Assembly (NCBI GenBank): GCA_002420235.1
Contig: DIHQ01000158.1
Span: 1 to 45,929 of the forward strand
DNA length: 45,929 nt
DNA from: Flavobacteriales bacterium UBA5692
GTDB taxonomy: Bacteria > Bacteroidota > Bacteroidia > Flavobacteriales_D > Sanyastnellaceae
Direction: 5' to 3'
In this document: positions 39,753 through 45,929 of the stretch, in pieces
How the letters are laid out: each line of letters begins with the position of its first letter
Position numbering within the stretch: position 1 is the first letter of the stretch
Program-made: the position numbers and the translations under genes
Notes under the pieces: generated by a model
Databases searched by the model: none
Told to the model about the DNA's origin: nothing
The model's input: only the letters and a program-made list of their open reading frames with translations

Positions 39753-41951
39753 ATGAGTACATTAGAACTGCTGCCCTCCAAGGCGCTCAAGCACTTCTTT
39801 GGATTTGATGAATTCAAGGGTGAGCAGGAGCAGGTTGTTGAGTGCGTATTGGAGGGAATCGATTCTTTCGTCATCATGCCTACTGGGGGCGGTAAATCAT
39901 TATGCTATCAGTTGCCTGCTTTAATGATGGAAGGAACCGCAATCGTCGTATCACCGCTCATTGCTTTGATGAAGAACCAGGTGGATGCTATCCGCGGACA
40001 CCATGAAGGCGACTCAATTGCACATTTCCTTAATTCAAGCCTGTCAAAGTCAGAGGCGACCCAAGTTCGAGACGATGTGAGTACCGGCTTGACCAAGTTG
40101 CTCTATGTTGCACCTGAAAGCTTGACGAAAGAGGACAACATCAATTTCTTACGCAGCGTACGAATCAGTTTCGTCGCTGTGGATGAAGCGCACTGCATTT
40201 CTGAATGGGGTCACGATTTCAGACCGGAGTACCGTCGGATTCGTACCATTGTGAATCAAATTGCTGCGGTGCCAATTATTGCTCTCACAGCGACTGCAAC
40301 ACCAAAGGTTCAAACGGATATACAGAAGAACCTGGGAATGAAGAACGCTAGGCTTTTTAAGGCTTCGTTTAATCGTGAGAATTTGTTTTACGAAGTGCGC
40401 CCCAAAAAAGACGCATTAAAACAGATAGTGCGCCATTCCAAGACGAATATCGGCAAGAGTGGCATCGTATATTGTTTGAGCCGAAAAAAAGTCGAAGAAA
40501 TTGCAGAAGTCCTACGCGTAAATGGCATCAAGGCTTTAGGATATCATGCGGGCATGGATGCTAATCAACGCAGCAGAATCCAGGACCAGTTTCTCATGCA
40601 GGACGTGGATGTAATCGTAGCGACGATAGCATTTGGGATGGGTATAGATAAACCAGACGTTAGGTACGTCATCCACTACGACATGCCAAAATCTTTGGAA
40701 AGTTACTACCAAGAAACAGGTCGCGCTGGCAGGGATGGTGGAGAAGGTCACTGCATTGCTTTTTATAGCCATCGGGATATCGAAAAGCTTGAAAAATTCC
40801 TTCAGGGGAAGCCGCTTGCAGAACAAGAAATCGGAGCGCAGTTGCTACAAGAAGTCATGGCTTACGCAGAGACATCCATGAGCCGTCGAAAATTCTTATT
40901 GCATTATTTCGGTGAGGAATATGACGAAGTAAACGGCCCAGGAGCATTAAACTGTGATAATATGGCCAACCCGCCGAAGTTGCGGGACGGACAGGAGGAG
41001 ATACATTTGATTCTGAGTGCCATTCTCGAGCACAAGCAAATGTTCCGTGCGCCTTTCTACACTGGGATGCTCTGTGGGCAGGAAAACCGCGAAATTCAGG
41101 ACTACAAAGGCACTACGAGTCCGTTCTGGAGAAAGGGCATAGAGTGTGATGAAAAGCATTGGAATGGAATTATTCGGCAAATGCTGGTCCTCGGATTATT
41201 ACGCAAAGAAGTTGAAACCTTCGGCGTATTGAAAATCACCGATCGAGGGATGGAGTTCTTGACCAACCCCAAACCGGTGATGGTTGCTGAAGAACGGGAT
41301 TATTCAGATGTCGACGCAATAGACAGTATGAGCCAGACACGATCCAATCAAGGAGGTGCGGCCGATGTAAAGTTGCGCGATATGCTGAAAGCTTTGCGGA
41401 AAGATGTGGCAGATTCAGAGTCGCTTCCACCGTACATCATTTTTCAAGATGTCAGTTTGGATGAGATGGCCATTCATTATCCGCTTGACGAGGACGAGCT
41501 CCTGCGTATAACCGGAGTCGGTTCAGGCAAGGCCAAGAAATATGGAGCGCCATTTTTAAAATTGATTGGGGATTATGTGAAGGAAGAGGGTATCGAACGG
41601 GCAGAGGATCTGTTGGTGCGTTCGTCTCGTGCACGGTCTTCGTCAAAAGTTCATATTATTCAACGAATCGATCGCCAAATTGAATTACCCGACATCGCTC
41701 GGGACTTAAATCTGACATTAGAAGCAGTACTTGATGAGATTGAGAACATCGTTTCGGCAGGCACCAAAGTGAATTTGGATTACGTAATCAATAAGACACT
41801 GGATGAAGAGAGCTTGGAGGAACTTTTTGACTTCCTGAAAGAAAGCGAAGACGAAGGCTCGGCGGAATTAATAGCCGAGTGGAATGATGCATACAGTGAG
41901 GAAGAGTTGCGGATGGCTCGTATCAAATTTTTAAGCGAATTTGCGAACTGA
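39753..41951 (+). CDS. recQ: ATP-dependent DNA helicase RecQ
   Basis: RecQ unwinds DNA 3' to 5' in recombination and repair. The 732-residue protein begins at ATG 39753 (the preceding TTG is unlikely). Helicase motifs are intact: FKGEQEQVVECVLEG, MPTGGGKSLCYQLPAL (Walker A), DEAHCISEWGHDFRPEYR (DEAH plus the RecQ aromatic loop), LTATATP and QETGRAGRDGG. A winged-helix (RQC) region and an HRDC domain (about 540-610) follow, with a further ~100-residue helical tail usual in Bacteroidota. The RQC zinc cysteines are mostly missing: SRRKFLLHYFGEEY lacks the leading Cys, and the second site reads NCDNMANPP. Confidence 0.93.
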   Translation: MSTLELLPSKALKHFFGFDEFKGEQEQVVECVLEGIDSFVIMPTGGGKSLCYQLPALMMEGTAIVVSPLIALMKNQVDAIRGHHEGDSIAHFLNSSLSKSEATQVRDDVSTGLTKLLYVAPESLTKEDNINFLRSVRISFVAVDEAHCISEWGHDFRPEYRRIRTIVNQIAAVPIIALTATATPKVQTDIQKNLGMKNARLFKASFNRENLFYEVRPKKDALKQIVRHSKTNIGKSGIVYCLSRKKVEEIAEVLRVNGIKALGYHAGMDANQRSRIQDQFLMQDVDVIVATIAFGMGIDKPDVRYVIHYDMPKSLESYYQETGRAGRDGGEGHCIAFYSHRDIEKLEKFLQGKPLAEQEIGAQLLQEVMAYAETSMSRRKFLLHYFGEEYDEVNGPGALNCDNMANPPKLRDGQEEIHLILSAILEHKQMFRAPFYTGMLCGQENREIQDYKGTTSPFWRKGIECDEKHWNGIIRQMLVLGLLRKEVETFGVLKITDRGMEFLTNPKPVMVAEERDYSDVDAIDSMSQTRSNQGGAADVKLRDMLKALRKDVADSESLPPYIIFQDVSLDEMAIHYPLDEDELLRITGVGSGKAKKYGAPFLKLIGDYVKEEGIERAEDLLVRSSRARSSSKVHIIQRIDRQIELPDIARDLNLTLEAVLDEIENIVSAGTKVNLDYVINKTLDEESLEELFDFLKESEDEGSAELIAEWNDAYSEEELRMARIKFLSEFAN

Positions 41952-41956
41952 ATTGG

Positions 41957-42343
41957 TTAGGGATTCAAGTTGTTCCAGGACTGTAGAATCAAGCGCCCCG
42001 ACACGAAGAGCATCAACAAACCGAAAATCAATCGTGCCACAGACGGATTGATGCTCAGGGCCCATTTGCTCCCGATCCAGGCGCCCACCACGAATGTCAA
42101 CGCGAGAATACCAGCGTACTCCAACTGAATTTGCCCCGCTTTGTAATAGCTCACTACGGCGAGAATCCCAATGGGCGGAATCATCATCGCCAAAGAAGTG
42201 CCTTGAGCCATGTGTTGGTTTAGTCCCAATCCAAAAATGAGGGCGGGGACTATAATCATGCCGCCACCAATGCCAACGAAGCCGCTAGCGATACCTGCAA
42301 AGAGTCCGATGCAGAGCAACAAAAAGAGGGTATGGATATCCAT
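41957..42343 (-). CDS. Sulfite exporter TauE/SafE family protein, half-length
   Basis: A 128-residue membrane protein matching one repeat of the TauE/SafE (DUF81) family. The family glycine motif GFVGIGGGMIIVPALIF is at the N-terminus, followed by QHMAQGTSLAMMIPPIG and FVVGAWIGSKWALSINP. Four hydrophobic segments are visible. Full-length members have two such repeats and about 250 residues; short versions like this occur in Bacteroidota and probably dimerise. The transported anion is unknown. It starts three bases after the large barrel gene's stop and ends five bases from the convergent recQ stop. Confidence 0.82.
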   Translation of the reverse strand: MDIHTLFLLLCIGLFAGIASGFVGIGGGMIIVPALIFGLGLNQHMAQGTSLAMMIPPIGILAVVSYYKAGQIQLEYAGILALTFVVGAWIGSKWALSINPSVARLIFGLLMLFVSGRLILQSWNNLNP

Positions 42344-42346
42344 TTT

Positions 42347-45300
42347 TCAGAAATCGAGTTGAAGGGAAAGATTGAAAATGCGTTCTTGCCAGCGCCCGTC
42401 GTCAACCCCCCAGCTCCAATCGGCCCGCAACCAATACCCTAGAACCTTGCCTCGGAACCCGAAGCCTGTACCCCATATGATGGGCTCACGGTTGTTGTCG
42501 ATGGTGACAGTGATGGGGTTTTGCGTAACGGTTACCTGATTGAAAGTATTGGTATTGTCGTAGGGATGCTTGCCATTCCATGCTGAACCCACATCAAAGA
42601 ATCCTACGAATTGTAGGGTTTGCAACAATTCAGTATCAATAGGGTGCGAACTCAGGGTACTCCAAATTGGGATGCGCAATTCGCTGTTGAAAAGAGCCAT
42701 GTGCGAGCCATTTCTGGCATTAGTATTGAATCCGCGGAGTGGTGCTAGGCGACTTTGATAAGCGTAATTTATATTGGGGTCAATAGGTGATTCTGCGTTG
42801 CTAATAAGCGATAAGGTGTTATCCACGCCACCGATCATGTGAAGCAGCCTTAGTTCGCCAATGGACCAGTCTGCAGCTAGCCGATTGGCCCAAATCACAT
42901 TTCTCCATACGGGCTTGTATATTCGAAGGTCGAACCCTGTGGTGCCAAAGGTGGATTCTGATGCGATGGGATTTACGTAGTATTCCGCCCAGACGCGGTA
43001 GCGCATTCCTTCGGGGATGTTAATCATTCGCTCCCTGATGTTATCGAAGACATAAGCAATCAAAGCACCTGCTTGCCCAGCAAATTGCGTGGGTTTCGTG
43101 AGATTGAATGCATCGGTGGATAAGGGAGTGATGCGGTCGAGTCGGTAGACCCCTTGTATGCGAAAGCTGCGCACCTCATCCAGCGCGTACTTCCATTGGC
43201 GGCGGAGCATGTGGATGTGGGTGCGGATAAATGTCTGGTTGTTATCAATGCCTTGTGTTATACCTTGACGTTCAATCATCCAAGTCTTGTCCCACCGCCC
43301 TTTCAGATCAGAATAGGCGAACAAATACCGACTGTTTTCAAGTGACCCAGCCAATCGAAAGCCGGCTGTAAACCGTCGGTTCTCGAACAAATCGGCGACG
43401 GAGATTTGAGACAGACCACCAAGGCCTGGTTGCACAGCTATGTTTCCACCATAGGCTTGATAGAATGTGGAGCCGAATGAATTATCCAGTTGGCCGGTAA
43501 TGGATTCAATGGCATAGTTGAGCCTATAGTTCCTCGGCTTAGGCAATTTGAACGGCTTCCAATCTAGCGCAGTTCTCGCCGGATCCTCCAGCTCTTTTTC
43601 ATTGTCCGCATCGATTTGACTTAAGCTAGACCATGGACCAAAGGTATAATTACGAAAATCGGCTTCGGTTGGCCCAGGTGTCCACTCCCAATCTAATTGA
43701 ACATTCGCGGCTTCAACGGCATCTGCAGTGCCAGGAGTAACGTCTTTCCAATCTTCCTTATTTTCAGTCTTTTCAACCCAGAACGGATGTCCGGTTAGTT
43801 TGCACGAAAATCCGGCACTTTTACGAGAAGGAATCCACTGAAATTGTTCTGCAGGCTGTTCCAATTTTGCGGCCATGCGCTGTTGTGTAAACCGCCGGTA
43901 ATGAATCGTGGTGTCGATGTAAGCAACGGCGCTATCTCGCCAAGATATCCATCGCTCTTGTGAGCCATCCTCAAGCTCTACTAGGAAGGTGATGTTATCA
44001 TCGAACTGAACTTGGGGGAAGCTTTCATCACGTTGTGGAGTTTCAATCCAATGGATGAGCTGAGGCGTATCGTTGGTCCACTGAAAAGCAAATAGGTCGT
44101 GGTTCGAATTGACAGGTTCGCCCAAGACGAACTCATGATTCAGGTTGATATCCGGGCGGTTGGAAGCGAACCAAATGGTTCGGCCGGTTTTACTGAATAC
44201 TGGGTTTAGGTCATCGTACGGGTCACTCCAAAGTGCAGTATGGTTGTTTCCGAGGATCTGGTATTGATACAAATCAGATTGCCCATCTTTAACTGCACTC
44301 CAGACCATGGACATTCCATCCGGTGCGTATGCCATAGACAAAATTTTATCAATGCGAAACACTTCTTTTTCGACCGATTCAAACGACGTCAGATCGACGG
44401 AATAAATCAGGTTTTGTGAGCCTTGCTCAAGAGCGTAGGTGAGTATGTTGCCATTCGGATGCCACGCCATAGCGGGTAGCGTCCGATCTTGGATGCGGTC
44501 AATTTTGTGCCCGTGTCTTCCAACACGCTTTGCATCTCCACTGGTGCGGTCCCCTATCCAGATTTCCAGTTGCCCTCGTTCCTCACGTGCCCAAGCGTAT
44601 CGGTTGCCATCTGGGTGTACCGTAAGTGCTCGAAATTCAACGTCGGTTTGGATAGGCAGGTCAAGTGCCCCGGTATTTTTGCGGGCTTTACGTAAGTCTT
44701 TTCGCGAAGCCAAGGCTGGAAACTGATTTGCTGGGCCGGCTGCATCAAGATGGTACTGGTTTGCTTCTTCGAGCAAAAGTTCCAAGTTCATACCGGTGGC
44801 ATATTGCAGGCCTTTTTCAAGGTTGCTCGAAACGCGCACCATGTACAATGCGTTTGCGATGACGGGTTCTCCAAATACATCGGCGATGTACTTCCACACG
44901 CCATGCCCCACCCAACGAGCTTCTATTCCTGTCGCCCGATTTGCATGGATGATTTCTTTGCAACGAGCGGCATCCCAGACGTGAAGTGCCACTGTAGCGG
45001 ACCATGGATGAGCAACATAGCTGTGAAGCCCTGTTGTGAACCAGGCTGGAAACGAGATTCCCGTCGTCGACGAACGAAGTGCTTCTTGCCAATTTGAACC
45101 GTATAAAATTTGGTTAAATAGGAGGTTGGAAAGGCTTCGTTTAATGTCGTCTTCAGTGTGTTCCCAAACTCCATCGGCATAAACGAACAATTTTGAACCA
45201 ACGAGGGTCGCCGTTCCTCCAATATTTTGTGCATTCATCTGGCCGCTTCCTATGTTGGATTGGCGGAATTCGGCTTGCTTATTGTAAACCAAAATCTGAA

Positions 45301-45577
45301 CCGTTCCTTCAATGGATCGATCATAAAGTTCTTCTACATCTTCAATCCAATCTTTGATTTCAGAAGTGATTCGGTTGGCGTAAGCTTTGCCTCCCTGGTA
45401 GTAGTAGACCTCTGCTCGTGGGGTTGGAAGGTATTGCCATTCGAAGGCTCTAAGTTGAACACGATTTTTGCCAAATTCCATGTTCGATCCATCGTAAAAC
45501 TGACCGAATCCAGCAGAAATTGTACAGGTCAAGATCGCGCACAAAATGAACCGTATGAAATAGCTTTGCCGCAGCAT
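42347..45577 (-). CDS. Large TolB-propeller / outer-membrane barrel protein
   Basis: A 1076-residue envelope protein. ATG 45577 begins a signal peptide (MLRQSYFIRF, then FILCAILTCTISAGFGQ). Residues about 30-270 look like a gluzincin (peptidase MA-like) domain: VQILVYNK and FPAWFTTGLHSYV match the family's flanking parts, but the HExxH helix is replaced by RSLSNLLFNQ. Residues about 310-520 contain TolB/PD40 blades (LTVHPDGNRYAWARE, MAWHPNGNILTYAL, MAYAPDGMSMVWSA, FASNRPD). The last ~400 residues are strand-rich and end with SLQLDF, the terminal-Phe pattern of a beta-barrel. A surface or assembly role is likely; no reaction can be assigned. It is followed by the TauE gene. Confidence 0.8.
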   Translation of the reverse strand: MLRQSYFIRFILCAILTCTISAGFGQFYDGSNMEFGKNRVQLRAFEWQYLPTPRAEVYYYQGGKAYANRITSEIKDWIEDVEELYDRSIEGTVQILVYNKQAEFRQSNIGSGQMNAQNIGGTATLVGSKLFVYADGVWEHTEDDIKRSLSNLLFNQILYGSNWQEALRSSTTGISFPAWFTTGLHSYVAHPWSATVALHVWDAARCKEIIHANRATGIEARWVGHGVWKYIADVFGEPVIANALYMVRVSSNLEKGLQYATGMNLELLLEEANQYHLDAAGPANQFPALASRKDLRKARKNTGALDLPIQTDVEFRALTVHPDGNRYAWAREERGQLEIWIGDRTSGDAKRVGRHGHKIDRIQDRTLPAMAWHPNGNILTYALEQGSQNLIYSVDLTSFESVEKEVFRIDKILSMAYAPDGMSMVWSAVKDGQSDLYQYQILGNNHTALWSDPYDDLNPVFSKTGRTIWFASNRPDINLNHEFVLGEPVNSNHDLFAFQWTNDTPQLIHWIETPQRDESFPQVQFDDNITFLVELEDGSQERWISWRDSAVAYIDTTIHYRRFTQQRMAAKLEQPAEQFQWIPSRKSAGFSCKLTGHPFWVEKTENKEDWKDVTPGTADAVEAANVQLDWEWTPGPTEADFRNYTFGPWSSLSQIDADNEKELEDPARTALDWKPFKLPKPRNYRLNYAIESITGQLDNSFGSTFYQAYGGNIAVQPGLGGLSQISVADLFENRRFTAGFRLAGSLENSRYLFAYSDLKGRWDKTWMIERQGITQGIDNNQTFIRTHIHMLRRQWKYALDEVRSFRIQGVYRLDRITPLSTDAFNLTKPTQFAGQAGALIAYVFDNIRERMINIPEGMRYRVWAEYYVNPIASESTFGTTGFDLRIYKPVWRNVIWANRLAADWSIGELRLLHMIGGVDNTLSLISNAESPIDPNINYAYQSRLAPLRGFNTNARNGSHMALFNSELRIPIWSTLSSHPIDTELLQTLQFVGFFDVGSAWNGKHPYDNTNTFNQVTVTQNPITVTIDNNREPIIWGTGFGFRGKVLGYWLRADWSWGVDDGRWQERIFNLSLQLDF

Positions 45578-45583
45578 TCCATT

Positions 45584-45591
45584 CGAAGTTA
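45584..45591 (-). promoter_or_regulatory. Possible -7 box variant for the large barrel gene
   Basis: The minus strand reads TAACTTCG, one mismatch to TAnnTTTG, six bases before the ATG at 45577. It is the same TTCG variant as for the SDR gene. Support is weak. Confidence 0.3.
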
Positions 45592-45598
45592 CACCGAG

Positions 45599-45929
45599 AT
45601 GATAGAACTCCATGCCTTCACCTTTAACCCGTTTTCAGAGCAGACCTACATTGTCGACCACGGAAATGGTGAGGCTACAGTGATTGACCCCGGAATGAGC
45701 AACGGTTCCGAGCGCGACATATTTGCAAATTTTTGCGTTAAGCGATCGTTGAAGCCTGTGCAATTGGTTTTGACTCACGCCCATCTGGATCACGTCCAAG
45801 GTGCGGGATGGGTGCATGCAAAGTGGGGGTTGAAACCCCGCTTGCACCCTTTGGATTTCGAAACGTATAAACAAGCGCCGCGCTCAGCAGCAGTGTACGG
45901 CGTCCCCATGGATCCGCTCCCTCCCTTGG
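45599..45929 (+). CDS. MBL-fold metallo-hydrolase, N-terminal part (3' end outside window)
   Basis: The first 110 residues of a metallo-beta-lactamase-fold hydrolase. The frame opens with ATG at 45599 (MIELHAFTFNPFSEQTYIVD) and stays open to the window end. The zinc motif THAHLDH (HxHxDH) lies at residues 58-64, after VIDPGMSNG, which holds the conserved Asp of this fold. The N-terminus and its loop spacing resemble glyoxalase II-like or general hydrolases of about 210 residues. The substrate cannot be decided from this part. It diverges from the large barrel gene, leaving a 21-base gap between the two starts. Confidence 0.85.
   Translation, partial: MIELHAFTFNPFSEQTYIVDHGNGEATVIDPGMSNGSERDIFANFCVKRSLKPVQLVLTHAHLDHVQGAGWVHAKWGLKPRLHPLDFETYKQAPRSAAVYGVPMDPLPPL

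Noticed and set aside
1..45929. tRNA, rRNA, CRISPR array, insertion sequence or prophage
   Set aside because: All gaps are under about 175 bases and show no cloverleaf, direct-repeat series, transposase or integrase. The window looks like stable core chromosome.

Overview
The window is a chromosomal, gene-dense stretch from a member of the Bacteroidota, most likely a Flavobacteriales-type bacterium. The evidence is a type IX secretion/gliding-motility C-terminal sorting domain, a DUF5686 (CarboxypepD_reg-like) outer-membrane protein, a DUF2795 protein, a single-cysteine ribosomal protein L32 of the flavobacterial kind, and promoter -7 boxes of the TAnnTTTG type instead of sigma70 -10/-35 boxes. 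Base composition is moderate (about half GC by eye). I see no tRNA, rRNA, CRISPR array, insertion sequence or phage gene. No gene-free stretch exceeds 300 bases; the longest is about 170. The exact taxon cannot be fixed without a search.

Layout. 1-3372: the end of a MacB-like ABC permease, rfbD (dTDP-rhamnose) and a phosphohexomutase. 3391-5368: cvpA, a GNAT acetyltransferase, a DUF2795 protein and PduO-type cobalamin adenosyltransferase. 5475-8860: comEB, an S41 peptidase, superoxide dismutase and ispD. 8854-15373: a CPBP protease, dusB, then a minus-strand run gdhA - cytochrome c - hflX - rbfA - LolC/E-like permease. 15412-17598: an atypical SDR, methylmalonyl-CoA epimerase and an envelope protein with a polybasic tail. 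17577-22303: a minus-strand operon radical SAM/SPASM - UPF0104 membrane protein - cystathionine gamma-synthase/lyase - kynurenine 3-monooxygenase - envelope protein. 22348-26254: a plus-strand run of a cysteine-depleted DUF3109-like protein, an OmpA/PD40 protein, panD, a second UPF0104 protein and heptose-1-phosphate adenylyltransferase. 26285-30100: the fatty-acid block accC, accB, fabH, rpmF and yceD (DUF177). 30211-35323: pdxA, a type IX-secreted protein, ribE and lptB. 35350-39613: DUF5686 protein, tatC and kdsD. 39753-45929: recQ, a TauE/SafE protein, a 1076-residue propeller/barrel protein and the start of a metallo-beta-lactamase-fold hydrolase.

Functionally the window is mostly housekeeping. 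It holds cell-envelope assembly (lptB, kdsD, rfaE2, rfbD, tatC, LolC/E-like, OmpA), cofactor supply (ispD, panD, pdxA, ribE, cobalamin), fatty-acid initiation (accB, accC, fabH), and ribosome or RNA care (rbfA, hflX, dusB, rpmF). Cobalamin adenosyltransferase and methylmalonyl-CoA epimerase together imply a B12-dependent methylmalonyl-CoA mutase elsewhere in the genome.

I found no clear new defence or biosynthetic system. The points most worth checking are the DUF3109-like protein that has lost about half of its expected cysteines, the repeated placement of promoter boxes only 3-6 bases before start codons (probable leaderless mRNAs), a giant barrel protein whose peptidase-like domain lacks HExxH, an SDR without Tyr/Lys, and convergent gene ends with no spacer.
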